Assembly: GCF_014698505.1 (NCBI RefSeq)
Contig: NZ_JACJTD010000035.1
Coordinates: forward strand, 19,427 to 83,426
Source of the DNA: Nostoc foliaceum FACHB-393
Lineage (GTDB): Bacteria > Cyanobacteriota > Cyanobacteriia > Cyanobacteriales > Nostocaceae
DNA length: 64,000 bases
Direction of reading: 5' to 3'
The first letter of the stretch is position 1. The number at the start of each line of letters is the position of its first letter. The position numbers and the translations under genes are program-made. Of this stretch, positions 51,407-61,712 are shown piece by piece. The notes under the pieces are model-generated. The model made no database searches and was not told the DNA's origin. It worked only from the letters and a program-made list of their open reading frames with translations.

Positions 51407-51547
51407 TACCTTTTAACATGATATTCTGAAAACGATTAGCCAGCAGTTGTATCTACGTGTAAAGCTATTTAGTTGACATTATATGTCATTAAATAGTTAA
51501 GCGATTTTCAAAGTTGCTGGTATTTATTAAATTTCTAAATTTCGGCT

Positions 51548-52120
51548 ATGTTTTCCTCTCCATTTCCTGAAGAAAATGATAACGCTCATGCGGGTTCCAT
51601 CACTTTAACCGATGACAAAGGGCGATCGCTCGAATGTTACATAGAGCATTCCCTCGAAGTAGATGGACAAGAATACGTTTTACTTCTTCCTGTAGACTCA
51701 CCTGTAGAAATTTTTTCTTGGGAAGGTGACGGTGAAGAGGAAGAAGCAGTTCTGGTAGAAGATGACACCATTATTGAGCAAATTTTTGCTACTGCCCAAG
51801 CTGTCCTATCTGAGCAGAATCTGATCTTGAAGAATACAGCCTATGCTCTGACTGTTGCAGGTGATTTACCGCCAGTTGAAGAATCAGAACTCTTCACCTT
51901 AGAAATCGAAGACGAAGAGGCAGATTTAGAGCCAGAGCAATTACAGCTACTTGCTAGCTTTTATGATGAAGATCAGGAGTATGCAATTTATACACCCCTC
52001 GATCCCCTGTTGTTTTTTGCACGGATAGCTAAAACAGGTGAGCCGGAATTACTCTCTCCAGAGGAGTTTCGCAAAGTGCAACCTCTGTTAGAGGAACATC
52101 TTTTTAATGAAGTGGAATAA
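51548..52120 (+). CDS. DUF3727/DUF1292 domain protein
   Basis: 190 acidic residues. The N-terminal part resembles DUF1292 (ITLTDDKGRSLECYIEHSLEVDGQEYVLLLPVD, about residues 19-50) and the rest is the cyanobacterial and plastid DUF3727 (YAIYTPLDPLLFFARI). Function unknown; plant homologues are chloroplast proteins. The conserved cyanobacterial order ruvX-DUF3727-YqeG is interrupted here by the decayed gene at 52351. Confidence 0.85.
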   Translation: MFSSPFPEENDNAHAGSITLTDDKGRSLECYIEHSLEVDGQEYVLLLPVDSPVEIFSWEGDGEEEEAVLVEDDTIIEQIFATAQAVLSEQNLILKNTAYALTVAGDLPPVEESELFTLEIEDEEADLEPEQLQLLASFYDEDQEYAIYTPLDPLLFFARIAKTGEPELLSPEEFRKVQPLLEEHLFNEVE

Positions 52121-52350
52121 GATTAAAAATTCAAAATGTAACATTTTCATTTTGAATTTTTTAATTGAGAAATTTTCATTGTAATCACAATCTACTTAAA
52201 CCTTTTACCATGTCCCATTAAATGTGGAATCAATGAAACATTAACACTAAATTGGGACAATTAATATTGTTTAAGATCCTGGAAAAAGCATTTTGGTAGA
52301 GATTTTTAGTTCCATTATCTAAAATAAAAAATTGGTATGAGATGCTGAAA

Positions 52351-52888
52351 ATGGCTTATAGCGACTTTACATTAAGTAAATTTAAAAAGTCATTCAGCAT
52401 CCACATTGATGAAGAAATTGATTTATGTGCCAACATAAAACCTTTACAGCCAAGCGCTCAACTCACAAATTCCTTAGAAGAAATGACAAAACTGGCTTTA
52501 GCAATTAATACTGAAAAAGCTCGTTCCGAAGTTTTCAGGAACAGATTTTAATGTAGATGTAGAAAAACGTCTGAATGGGTATTGGGACTTTATCATCAGT
52601 AGTTTTAAAGAGCAACTAACAATTAATCTGCCTGTGTTGATTATTATTGAAGCCAAAAATGAAAATATTAAAGCTGAATTAGGTCAATGTGCGGCCACAA
52701 TTTTAGCCGCGCAATTTTTTAATCAATCATAAGAAAATGAAATTAGAAAAGTTTAAGGCGCAGTAACAACGGGGGATATTTGGAAATTTTTGAAGTTAGA
52801 ATAAAACGATAGATTTATTGATTTGAGTAATTATTACATCAAAGAGATAGATAAGATTTTAGGAATTTTATCTCAAAATGTTCAGTGA
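52351..52888 (+). pseudogene. decayed PD-(D/E)XK-like protein gene
   Basis: The start (MAYSDFTLSKFKKSF) opens a frame that stops at 52549, but the protein continues in another frame: SGTDFNVDVEKRLNGYWDFI... then VLIIIEAKNENIK and ELGQCAATILAAQFFNQ, a stop, then GAVTTGDIWKFLKLE, another stop, then FIDLSNYYIKEIDKILGIL. This matches a cyanobacterial family I recall whose IVEAKNENIKGGLGQC region looks like the catalytic E-x-K of restriction-like nucleases. There is also a deletion near codon 60. At least one frameshift and two stops show it is dead. ATG 52351; end at TGA 52886. Confidence 0.75.
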
Positions 52889-52973
52889 GATATCCCAGGG
52901 TGGTGTTCGACTAACTAAACTATATTGGGTTATGCTCATTTGTCTAGAGCTACTTATAATTTGACGGTTGACT

Positions 52974-53513
52974 ATGACCTGGAACAATCTTTTACAGCCT
53001 GACTTGATTTTAGAAGGTTCAGTGTTGAACCTAACACCAGATATTATCCAAAAATACAAGCTCAAGGGGCTTGTATTGGATGTAGATGAAACCTTAGTAC
53101 CTTTTAGAGTAGGGTTGGCTTCCCTAGAACTACAAGAATGGGTAGAGCAAATTCGCGCCTGTACTGCATTGTGCTTGGTTAGTAATAACTTGAGTGAAGC
53201 GCGAATTGGTGGAATTGCGCGATCGCTTAATCTACCTTACTATTTGGGTGCAGCCAAGCCTTCCCGACGCAAAATTAGGGCAGCACTTAGGGGAATGGAT
53301 CTACCAGTGCATCAAGTAGGGATGGTAGGCGATCGCTTGTTTACCGATGTTTTAGCAGGTAATCGCCTGGGAATGTTTACCATTTTAGTCGAACCGATTG
53401 TTCATGCCGACGCGGCCCTCCGCTCTCATCCCATCCGCAACTTTGAAGTTTGGATATCTGAAATTCTGGGAGCCTCTATTACCCCTAAGAAAACTAAGAT
53501 TCACAAAAGTTGA
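52974..53513 (+). CDS. YqeG-family HAD phosphatase
   Basis: HAD-IIIA hydrolase of 179 residues from ATG 52974. Motif I LVLDVDETLVPF (about 36-47), motif II SNN (about 75-77), Lys in KPSRRKIRAAL, motif IV GDRLFTDVLAGNRLGM. In bacteria this family (YqeG) includes phosphatidylglycerolphosphate phosphatase; in cyanobacteria the substrate may be the same but is not settled. Located between the decayed gene and proB. Confidence 0.87.
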   Translation: MTWNNLLQPDLILEGSVLNLTPDIIQKYKLKGLVLDVDETLVPFRVGLASLELQEWVEQIRACTALCLVSNNLSEARIGGIARSLNLPYYLGAAKPSRRKIRAALRGMDLPVHQVGMVGDRLFTDVLAGNRLGMFTILVEPIVHADAALRSHPIRNFEVWISEILGASITPKKTKIHKS

Positions 53514-53647
53514 GAAACCGTCAGGAAAGTAAATCTAAAGAAATGGTTAAGAAATCTTACTGGAATCCAAAAATCGGGGATCATAAGTATTAATAACATG
53601 GGGTCAGCCAAAAAAGACCCTACAGCATACAAAATAAATATAAACCC

Positions 53648-53688
53648 GTAAAGCGTCAGCCTTCACTATAGAGGGATTGGCGCTTTAC
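53648..53688. repeat. hairpin upstream of proB
   Basis: GTAAAGCG (53648-53655) and CGCTTTAC (53681-53688). It sits after the YqeG gene and before the repeats that flank proB (53700-53770, aactcct units). No T-run follows, so terminator or attenuator are both possible. Confidence 0.5.
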
Positions 53689-53770
53689 AAATTTAGTTAG
53701 GAGTTAGAAGTTATGAGTTATGAATTAAATTCACCTCCTAACTCCTCACTCTTAACTCCTCACTTTTTAG

Positions 53771-54880
53771 ATGTCATTAACAATTGTTGTCAAAATCGGC
53801 ACTTCTAGCCTAACTCAACCAGAAACGGGACAATTAGCACTTTCTACAATCGCTACCTTGGCGGAAACACTCTGCCATTTAAGACACCAGGGACATCGGG
53901 TAATTTTGGTTTCTTCTGGTGCTGTGGGGGTGGGCTGTGCACGGTTGGGCTTAACTGAACGGCCCAAGGCGATCGCACTAAAACAGGCTGTAGCAGCAGT
54001 TGGACAAGGCAGGCTAATACGTGTGTATGATGATTTATTTACTACGTTACAACAGCCGATTGCTCAAGTATTACTGACTCGCAGTGACTTGGTACAGCGC
54101 AGCCGCTATCTCAACGCCTACAACACTTTTCAGGAACTGTTGGGACTGGGAGTGATCCCCATAGTCAATGAAAATGATACCGTAGCAATAGACGAACTAA
54201 AATTTGGTGATAATGATACCCTTTCGGCATTGGTTGCCAGTCTCGTAGAAGCAGATTGGCTATTTTTGCTCACCGATGTCGATAGGCTGTACTCAGCCGA
54301 TCCGCGTTCCGTGCCAGATGCTCGGCCGATCGCTTTAGTGAGTAGCATTAAGGAATTAGCTCGATTACAAATACAAACAGGTTCCCAAGGTTCTCGGTGG
54401 GGAACTGGCGGTATGGTGACAAAAATTTCGGCTGCGAGAATTGCCATTGCGGCTGGAGTGCGTACCGTAATTACCCAAGGGCGATTTCCCAGAAATATAG
54501 AAAAAATTATTCAAGGTGAACTTATTGGGACGCATTTTGAACCGCAACCTGAACCAACTTCAGCGCGTAAACGTTGGATAGCTTACGGACTTGTACCTGT
54601 GGGTAAACTGTATCTAGATGAAGGTGCGATCGCAGCAATTTCTCTAGCGGGAAAATCGTTATTAGCTGCTGGAGTTAAGGCAGTAGAAGGAGAGTTTGAC
54701 ACACAGGACGCTGTGCAATTGTGTGACACCAACGGTAACGAAATTGCCAGAGGACTTGTTAATTACAACAGCGATCATCTGCAAAAAATTTGTGGGTGCC
54801 ATTCACGGGAAATTCCTACGATTTTAGGCTATGTCGGTGCGGAAACAGTTATTCATCGGGATAATTTGGTTTTGATTTAA
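53771..54880 (+). CDS. proB: glutamate 5-kinase
   Basis: First enzyme of proline synthesis: ATP plus glutamate to gamma-glutamyl phosphate. 369 residues: amino-acid kinase domain (about 1-255; VKIGTSSL, SSGAVGVG, NENDTVA, TDVDRLYSADP) and a C-terminal PUA domain (about 272-360; LYLDEGAIAAISLAGKSLLAAG). Both domains are complete. The ATG at 53771 follows aactcct repeats with no clear Shine-Dalgarno. proA is not nearby. Confidence 0.95.
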   Translation: MSLTIVVKIGTSSLTQPETGQLALSTIATLAETLCHLRHQGHRVILVSSGAVGVGCARLGLTERPKAIALKQAVAAVGQGRLIRVYDDLFTTLQQPIAQVLLTRSDLVQRSRYLNAYNTFQELLGLGVIPIVNENDTVAIDELKFGDNDTLSALVASLVEADWLFLLTDVDRLYSADPRSVPDARPIALVSSIKELARLQIQTGSQGSRWGTGGMVTKISAARIAIAAGVRTVITQGRFPRNIEKIIQGELIGTHFEPQPEPTSARKRWIAYGLVPVGKLYLDEGAIAAISLAGKSLLAAGVKAVEGEFDTQDAVQLCDTNGNEIARGLVNYNSDHLQKICGCHSREIPTILGYVGAETVIHRDNLVLI

Positions 54881-55255
54881 GAGGGAAATGAGATAACTTC
54901 CGTGGCTACTAATCGGGAGATCAAGAAATCTACTCCCTACTCCCCATCCCACACCCTCACACTTCCGGTTCAACACCCAAGGCTCGTAAGGAATGTGGAT
55001 TAAATAAAATGCAAAACTTTTTAAGGGGGATTTAGGGGGATATAGGACGATTTTGGTTTTCTAGAAAGATGTGTGTACACCGTAGCCTTTATAAGGAGAG
55101 GGATTGAGGGTGAGGTAGGTGAGAGGCATAAATTGTATGTTATTTAATTCTTATTCCTAACTGTGCCGCCAAGTTTCAGCCCTTTCAGAGCAGCTTATTT
55201 AATTTCTCGCTCTTATTTAGCTCTTTCTACTCACGCCCAATTTAATGTCATGCCA
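54881..55255. other. spacer with interspersed repeats
   Basis: 375 bases. 55017-55040 is the common AAGGGGGATTTAGGGGGAT motif, and 55068-55088 (GATGTGTGTACACCGTAGCC) matches the element at 63875-63893 (complement) that interrupts the DUF3084 gene. No supported gene; a small frame at 55163 overlaps the GNAT gene on the other strand. Confidence 0.5.
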
Positions 55256-55699
55256 CTACTGGAAGTGCAAAGCGTAATGGTAAAACTCTTCATTCTTAAT
55301 GTAATCTCGTGCTTCATAGAGTTGTTGCGCGGTTATGTTAGAAATTTGAGTAGATAAAATTACTCGAATTGCTCCACTTTGTTTTGCGTATTCTTCTGCA
55401 ACACTCATCAATAACTTTGCAATTCCCTTCCGCCGATACGACTCTTCCACATACAAATCGTTCAATATCCAGACTCGTTTCATCGACACTGAAGAAAAGC
55501 TGGGATAAAGCTGAGTAAATCCAACTAATTCTCCATTGTCACTGGCTGCAAACACCACCGAGTCATTATTCTTGAAACGTTCTTTGAGAAACTCCTTGGC
55601 AGCTTCAAGGTTTGATGCCTGATTATAAAAAACACGATACCGATCAAATAGTACTGCAAGACTTTCAAGATGATTAATACTAGCCAAGAAAACTTCCAT
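55256..55699 (-). CDS. GNAT-family acetyltransferase
   Basis: 147 residues, single GNAT domain. LNDLYVEESYRRKGIAKLLMSVAEEYAKQSG (about 79-109) includes the acetyl-CoA loop (RRKGIA), and LSTQISNITAQQLYEARDY the conserved strand-helix end. Substrate unknown. Isolated gene; Shine-Dalgarno is weak. Confidence 0.85.
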   Translation of the reverse strand: MEVFLASINHLESLAVLFDRYRVFYNQASNLEAAKEFLKERFKNNDSVVFAASDNGELVGFTQLYPSFSSVSMKRVWILNDLYVEESYRRKGIAKLLMSVAEEYAKQSGAIRVILSTQISNITAQQLYEARDYIKNEEFYHYALHFQ

Positions 55700-55900
55700 T
55701 GAGTGTCCTCATAACTTCAATGCTGTTTACACGCAATACTAGTTGGTTAAGTGAAATAGGAAGTGAAATTAATACAAATATGTTTGCGTTTTTTTTAATG
55801 AGAGAAGTAAACGTTGATAATTGAACTTATTTTTTTTGAGACTGTCGTACAAGTAAACCTAGTTTTGTTGAAGAGAATCAATGCATGATTACAAGTAATT

Positions 55901-55917
55901 GGTGGGCATTGCCCACC
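55901..55917. repeat. short REP-like hairpin after aspS
   Basis: GGTGGGCA-T-TGCCCACC, a perfect 8-bp stem. It lies 25 bases downstream of the aspS stop on its strand and may end its transcript. Confidence 0.55.
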
Positions 55918-55941
55918 CTACCTAGACAATTTACTAGTTCA

Positions 55942-57729
55942 TTAAGACTTTGGTTTATAAGTTGAAGCAACGTGCAATTCTTTCAACTGTTTAGCATCTA
56001 CACTCGAAGGTGCATCTGTTAACAAACAACGCGCTTGTTGTGTTTTCGGAAAAGCAATGACATCTCGAATAGATTCTTCTCCAGCTAGCAACATTACCAA
56101 ACGATCTAAACCGTAGGCGATGCCACCATGCGGTGGTGTACCATATTCAAATGCTTCTAACAGAAAGCCAAATTTATTTTGTGCTTCTTCTGGAGATAAA
56201 CCAATCGCTTCAAACACTTGCTGTTGAATTTCTCGCTGATAAATCCGCAGACTTCCGCCGCCAACTTCCACGCCGTTAAGTACCAAGTCGTAAGCTTGGG
56301 CGCGTGCAGTTTTTAAGTCGCTCAAATCATCAGGATGCGGTGCTGTAAATGGGTGGTGTAGTGCTTCTAGACGTTTTTCGTCAGCATTCCACTCGAACAT
56401 TGGGAAATCTGTAATCCACAGCAAGTTGGTTTTTTCTGGATCAATTAAACCAAACTCTTTAGCGATCGCTTGCCGTAATCTATCTAAAGTTTTATTAACT
56501 GTAGCAGCATCACTAGCCCCAAACAACAGCAGATGTCCAGCTTTAGCACCTGTACGGCGTAAAATTTCTTGTTTTTGTTCTTCGCTGAGGTTGTCTTTAA
56601 TCGCGCCAATAGTGTCAATTTCGCCATCATCCCTAACACGGATATAAGCTAAACCTTTAGCACCGGCTTCGCTAGCTTCTTTAAATAAGTCACCGCCTGG
56701 TTTAATGCGGACATTAGAAATTACATCGTTACCGTTGGGAATGGGTAAGATTTTGACGATACCACCATTGGTAACAGTGTCCCGAAAGACTTTGAAACCA
56801 GAGTCTTTGACAATATCTGAGACATCAACTAATTCCAAACCATAGCGTGTATCTGGTTTATCACTACCGTAGCGTTCCATCCCCTCAGCGTAAGTAAGAC
56901 GGGGGAAAGGACGCTGTAACTCAATGCCTTTAACGGTTTTAAAGATATGGCAAACTAAATTTTCATTCAGTTCGATAATTTCTTCTTGGGACATGAAGCT
57001 CATTTCCATGTCCAATTGAGTAAATTCCGGTTGTCTGTCGGCGCGTAAGTCTTCGTCACGAAAACAACGGGCAATCTGATAATATCTGTCCAAACCAGAT
57101 ACCATCAGCAATTGTTTAAATAGCTGGGGCGATTGCGGCAAAGCATACCACTCACCAGGATTGACGCGACTGGGTAGAACATAATCCCGCGCCCCTTCTG
57201 GGGTAGAACGGGTAAGTATTGGGGTTTCGACTTCGATAAAACCTTCCAAATCTTCCAGATAACGACGCATAGCTTTGACAATTTGATGACGCAGTTGCAA
57301 ATTTTGCGCCATGCGTTCGCGTCGCAAATCCAAATAACGATATTTCAGCCGCAAGTCTTCCCGCACTGTCTCAGTGTCAGCTATGGAAACTTGGAAAGGT
57401 AACTGTTTACGGACAGCATTGAGGAGTTTAATTTTGTCGGCGTAGATTTCTACCTCGCCTGTTGGGATGCGGGTATTCAACGATTCTTCGGGACGTTGTG
57501 TTACCCTACCAGTGATTTCGACAACATATTCATTTCGCAGGGCGTTTGCATGTTCGTAAGAATCTGGGGTGCGTTGCGGATCGCTGACGATTTGGACAAT
57601 TCCAGAGCGATCGCGTAAATCTAAAAATATCACACCACCATGATCGCGGCGACGGTCTATCCATCCGTAAAAGGTAACAGTTTCTCCAATATGTTCTTTT
57701 CGGAGTTCGCCGCAATAGTGAGTTCGCAT
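55942..57729 (-). CDS. aspS: aspartate-tRNA ligase
   Basis: Class IIb synthetase, 595 residues, the bacterial type with the GAD insertion (about 290-420). N-terminal OB fold (TVTFYGWIDRRRDHGGVIFLDLRDRSG) and class II motifs including FRDEDLRADRQPEFTQLDMEMSF and a C-terminal YGLDRLVMLLAG. In cyanobacteria lacking AsnRS this enzyme is often non-discriminating and works with GatCAB; this cannot be judged here. Preceded by a long spacer with no linked gene. Confidence 0.96.
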   Translation of the reverse strand: MRTHYCGELRKEHIGETVTFYGWIDRRRDHGGVIFLDLRDRSGIVQIVSDPQRTPDSYEHANALRNEYVVEITGRVTQRPEESLNTRIPTGEVEIYADKIKLLNAVRKQLPFQVSIADTETVREDLRLKYRYLDLRRERMAQNLQLRHQIVKAMRRYLEDLEGFIEVETPILTRSTPEGARDYVLPSRVNPGEWYALPQSPQLFKQLLMVSGLDRYYQIARCFRDEDLRADRQPEFTQLDMEMSFMSQEEIIELNENLVCHIFKTVKGIELQRPFPRLTYAEGMERYGSDKPDTRYGLELVDVSDIVKDSGFKVFRDTVTNGGIVKILPIPNGNDVISNVRIKPGGDLFKEASEAGAKGLAYIRVRDDGEIDTIGAIKDNLSEEQKQEILRRTGAKAGHLLLFGASDAATVNKTLDRLRQAIAKEFGLIDPEKTNLLWITDFPMFEWNADEKRLEALHHPFTAPHPDDLSDLKTARAQAYDLVLNGVEVGGGSLRIYQREIQQQVFEAIGLSPEEAQNKFGFLLEAFEYGTPPHGGIAYGLDRLVMLLAGEESIRDVIAFPKTQQARCLLTDAPSSVDAKQLKELHVASTYKPKS

Positions 57730-58751
57730 AAGTCTTAGTTAGTGTTTCCGGGCTAGATTGGCAAGCAAATGTCAAAGCTTTCCCATTATCTAGCATCAAT
57801 AGTAATTGTAGTAATAAACATACAATAATCTCACACCAATTTGGCAAAGGTCGATTGGGGGAGTGGGTGAGGCACAAAACCTGAAAGAAGACACGATGAA
57901 GCAAAGAAATTATCAGATACTCTCACCATGTCCCAGCACCACCATCTTTTACGTAATATAATGTTTCCGTTTTTACACTACTTATTTTGTGTAACTGAAT
58001 TCTGGAGCACAACTGATAACTGTTAATCACTGTCTCAATAAAAATTTTTATTTAATAACTGTTCTATCAGAAAAGAACAATCCAAAGGGTATTATGCGTT
58101 CGTTGGTTTTCTAACTCCTAATGTAGCTTTTTTGCTTTCTTTTATTGCCAGTTTTGAGCATCAGTAATGCCAACAGAATTGTCCCAAAGCGAATTGCCAG
58201 ATGATGGAGGATTTTTAGCGCACCCTCCACATCACCTCCTGCTCCATGCAATATCAATACCAGTGGAGCGGGTTGATCTGCTCAACTGAAGTAATAGCTA
58301 TGTTTAAATGTCCTCTAAATGTTGAGTTACACTTGAATAGAGTGAGTCGAAGTCCTGACGGTTTCTGTCGTTTGAGTTAGCGATGTCTTCTCCTGTCAGA
58401 GACGCTATGTGTTAATGAGTCAGATTAATAGATGTATCTGTGCATTGCTTATCTACAAGCTACATTAGCGATCGCTAAAGCCTACATATTTTTAGTTAAG
58501 AATATATCTAATATGAAAACATCAATCAAAATAGTTAATTTTAATTGTAATTAAAGACGAAGTAAGTTAATTAAAAATGTAATTAACAATACAAATAACT
58601 TGATTTTAGAAGCCCTTTTCTATGCAGCTCCATATTAAATTGGTATAAGTCTCAAAGGTAAGTATAAAGCCTGTTTTACTTCTGACTTTTGAATTCTGAA
58701 TTATGCTGTAATATATGCAAAAATTATTAGATTCAATTAACGCATTCTTAC
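57730..58751. other. 1-kb spacer between aspS and uvrA with a gene relic
   Basis: No intact gene. It contains an alpha/beta-hydrolase relic at 58111-58281, a degraded interspersed repeat near 58379-58410 (AGCGATGTCTTCTCCTGTCA), HIP1 near 58468 and AT-rich tracts at 58500-58600. An apparent 99-codon minus frame at 58606 runs from the uvrA reading area and is not real. Confidence 0.55.
58111..58281 (-). pseudogene. relic of an alpha/beta hydrolase
   Basis: An open frame on the minus strand reads ADQPAPLVLILHGAGGDVEG, continuing ALKILHHLAIRFGTILLA, then an unrelated tail to TAG at 58111. The HGAGGD and ILLA elements are the oxyanion-hole strand and following strand of alpha/beta hydrolases. A TGA lies directly before it and the rest of the enzyme is missing, so only about 45 codons of a once larger gene remain. 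Confidence 0.5.
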
Positions 58752-61643
58752 TTACGACTTCTTCATCGCTGGATACTGTTTCAAAACTTGCTGCAAATAT
58801 TGTCCAGTATAAGACCTGGAATTTTTTGCAACTTCCTCTGGTGTCCCTACAGCAATCAATTCTCCGCCTTTGTCGCCACCTTCTGGTCCCAAATCTATCA
58901 CCCAATCAGAACAACGAATTACATCTAAGTTGTGTTCAATGACTAATATTGAATTCCCTTTATCTACCAATCGTTGCAACACATCTAATAATTTGTGGAC
59001 ATCGTAAAAAGATAACCCTGTTGTCGGTTCATCTATTAAATAAAGTGTCTTTCCTGTGGCGCGTCGAGATAATTCTGTTGCCAATTTCACCCGTTGCGCT
59101 TCCCCACCAGATAAGGTAGTTGCAGGTTGTCCTAGTTGGACGTAACCCAAGCCGACATCAAATAAAGTTTGCAAACGCGCGATCGCTTTGGGTATATTCT
59201 GGAAAAAGTCTAAACTTTCCTCAACTGTCATTCTCAGTACATCAGAAATCGACTTATCTTTGTACTTCACTTGCAAAGTTTCGCGGTTGTATCTTGCACC
59301 TTTACAAATTTCGCATTGCACGTAAACATCAGGGAGAAAGTTCATTTCAATAACATTCACACCCTGTCCGCTACAAGCTTCGCAACGTCCACCTTTAACG
59401 TTGAAAGAAAATTGTCCGGGTTTATAACCCCTGGCTTTGGCTTCTACTGTTTGGGAAAATACATCCCGAATCGCATCGAAAATTCCTGTGTAAGTTGCAG
59501 GGTTAGAACGTGGTGTGCGTCCAATTGGGGATTGATCGATAACGATCGCTTTATCAATCGCATTCAATCCCTGAATTTTATCCAAATGTCTGGGTAAGGG
59601 AACTTTCTTTGTTAAATGGTGTTGCAGAGATGGGTACAGTAATTCGTTAATCAGCGTAGATTTGCCAGAACCAGACACACCAGTGATCGAGACGAGTTTA
59701 CCTAATGGAATGTCTACATCTATATTTTGTAGATTGTTGCGATGGGCATTTTTAATTCCCAAACTACGCCCATTTCCTTCTCGGCGTTCTGCTGGTGTGG
59801 TAATTACTCGCCTTCCTGATAAATATGCACCCGTCAAAGAATCTTCTGCTGCTAATAATGCCTGAAAATCACCTTGGGCGATAATATTTCCACCGTGAAT
59901 TCCTGCACCAGGGCCAATATCAACAATGTGGTTAGCTGCACGAATTGTTTCTTCATCGTGTTCAACGACAATTAATGTATTACCCAAATCGCGCAACTTA
60001 GTTAAAGTTTTTAGTAACCTGCCATTATCTCGTTGATGCAAACCAATACTCGGTTCATCTAAAACGTAGAGAACTCCTGTTAAACCAGAACCAATTTGCG
60101 TTGCTAGACGAATCCGTTGGGCTTCGCCACCAGAAAGCGTCATGGCGGGACGATCGAGGGTGAGATAATCTAAACCTACATCCAACAAAAATTGCAATCT
60201 GGCTTTGATTTCTCGCAGGACTAAATCAGCAATTTGTAACTGGCGATCGCTCAACTTAAATTGCTCAATTCTCTCCCGACAATCTCGAATTGATACGGTA
60301 GTCAATTCTAAAATTCCATATTGTCCCAACTTCACCGCCAAGGCTTCCGGTTTTAACCGTTTTCCCTTACAAACCTCGCACGGTTGATCAATTAAATACT
60401 GCTCTAATTTTTGCTTAATTAATTCAGAACCACCTTCATATTGCCGTTGCAAAATTGGAATAGCACCTTTAAAACTCTGCTTTCTTTGTGCTTCTGCGGC
60501 TCGTTCATCTTTCTCGCCATACAGAAGAATTTGCTGCTGTTCTTCTGTCAGCTTGCCCCAATTTGTTTGTAATTCAAATCCATAAATCTGCCCCACACTA
60601 TAGAGTAATTCCAAGTAATAAGAATTATCTTTTTCTGACCAAGGCGCGATCGCAGCATAAACTGGCGCTTCCCAGTCAGGTACGATCAAGTCTGGCGCAA
60701 ATCTCCTTAAAGTTCCGATGCCATGACAGTGCGGACAAGCACCATAAGGCGAGTTAAAGGAGAACAATCGCGGCGATAGTTCCTCCATTACCGCGCCATG
60801 TTCTGGACAAGCAAAATTTTCCGAAAATACTAATTCTTCTTCTTTTTCTTGTCCGTCGTCACCAAGTAGACTCACCAGAATGGCTGCAATCCCACCCGAT
60901 TGCTTGAGACACGTAGACAAAGAATCAACCAAACGCTCTTGAATATCAGCTTTTTTCACCAAGCGGTCAATTACCACTTCGATGGTGTGGGTAAAATTTT
61001 TATCCAATTCAATGGAATCTGACAGTTCGCGGATCTCGCCATTGATCCGCACGCGGACAAAACCTTGAGAAGCAAGACTTGACAAAAGCTTACGGTGTGT
61101 GCCCTTCTTACCCCGGACAACGGGTGCAAGAATTTGGAAGCGGGTGCGATCTGGTAATTCCATGATGCGATCGCACATCTCATCAATTGTCTGGGGGGCA
61201 ATACAGCGATCGCATATCGGACAATGAGGTTCGCCAGCCCGACCAAACAACAGCCGCAAATAGTCGTAAATTTCTGTCACTGTACCCACAGTCGAACGGG
61301 GGTTATGAGACGTTGACTTTTGGTCAATAGAAATGGCTGGACTTAAGCCTTCAATCGCTTCAACATCCGGCTTATCCAGTTGTCCTAAAAATTGCCGTGC
61401 GTAGGCGCTGAGGGATTCTACATAGCGACGTTGCCCTTCAGCGAAAATGGTATCAAAGGCTAAAGAAGACTTACCAGAACCAGAAACGCCAGTGAATACG
61501 ATTAGGCGATCGCGTGGCAATTCCAAGTCAATATTTTTCAGATTATGCTGCCTAGCACCCCGAATCCGAATGGTATTCTGGCTGTTGTGGCTGGGGTACG
61601 GAAGATGTCCATTCAAGGATGCTGCTAGCTGTTTGTCTGACAT
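58752..61643 (-). CDS. uvrA: excinuclease ABC subunit A
   Basis: Damage-recognition ATPase of nucleotide excision repair, 963 residues from ATG 61643 (an in-frame TTG at 61655 adds four). Two ABC modules: Walker A GVSGSGKSSLA (near residue 40) and GVSGSGKSTLI (near residue 650), signature LSGGEAQR in each. Zinc modules CPEHG.../CPHCHG and CEACSGQG...CEICKG. A LexA-type box lies about 58-71 bases upstream of the TTG, so SOS control is likely. Divergent from the Uma2 gene. Confidence 0.96.
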   Translation of the reverse strand: MSDKQLAASLNGHLPYPSHNSQNTIRIRGARQHNLKNIDLELPRDRLIVFTGVSGSGKSSLAFDTIFAEGQRRYVESLSAYARQFLGQLDKPDVEAIEGLSPAISIDQKSTSHNPRSTVGTVTEIYDYLRLLFGRAGEPHCPICDRCIAPQTIDEMCDRIMELPDRTRFQILAPVVRGKKGTHRKLLSSLASQGFVRVRINGEIRELSDSIELDKNFTHTIEVVIDRLVKKADIQERLVDSLSTCLKQSGGIAAILVSLLGDDGQEKEEELVFSENFACPEHGAVMEELSPRLFSFNSPYGACPHCHGIGTLRRFAPDLIVPDWEAPVYAAIAPWSEKDNSYYLELLYSVGQIYGFELQTNWGKLTEEQQQILLYGEKDERAAEAQRKQSFKGAIPILQRQYEGGSELIKQKLEQYLIDQPCEVCKGKRLKPEALAVKLGQYGILELTTVSIRDCRERIEQFKLSDRQLQIADLVLREIKARLQFLLDVGLDYLTLDRPAMTLSGGEAQRIRLATQIGSGLTGVLYVLDEPSIGLHQRDNGRLLKTLTKLRDLGNTLIVVEHDEETIRAANHIVDIGPGAGIHGGNIIAQGDFQALLAAEDSLTGAYLSGRRVITTPAERREGNGRSLGIKNAHRNNLQNIDVDIPLGKLVSITGVSGSGKSTLINELLYPSLQHHLTKKVPLPRHLDKIQGLNAIDKAIVIDQSPIGRTPRSNPATYTGIFDAIRDVFSQTVEAKARGYKPGQFSFNVKGGRCEACSGQGVNVIEMNFLPDVYVQCEICKGARYNRETLQVKYKDKSISDVLRMTVEESLDFFQNIPKAIARLQTLFDVGLGYVQLGQPATTLSGGEAQRVKLATELSRRATGKTLYLIDEPTTGLSFYDVHKLLDVLQRLVDKGNSILVIEHNLDVIRCSDWVIDLGPEGGDKGGELIAVGTPEEVAKNSRSYTGQYLQQVLKQYPAMKKS

Positions 61644-61712
61644 ATTGGGCGGCAAAGAAGGAGTTTCTTATGAAACAGTCCTTAATAATACTATCTTTAA
61701 TCAGTTTATAGT

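Noticed and set aside
53730..53770. ACTCCTCAC motif resembling the Yfr1 small RNA core
   Set aside because: It belongs to aactcct tandem repeats, and no Yfr1 stem structure surrounds it.
58606..58905. 99-codon minus-strand frame at the uvrA 3' end
   Set aside because: Mostly an out-of-frame shadow of uvrA and AT-rich spacer.
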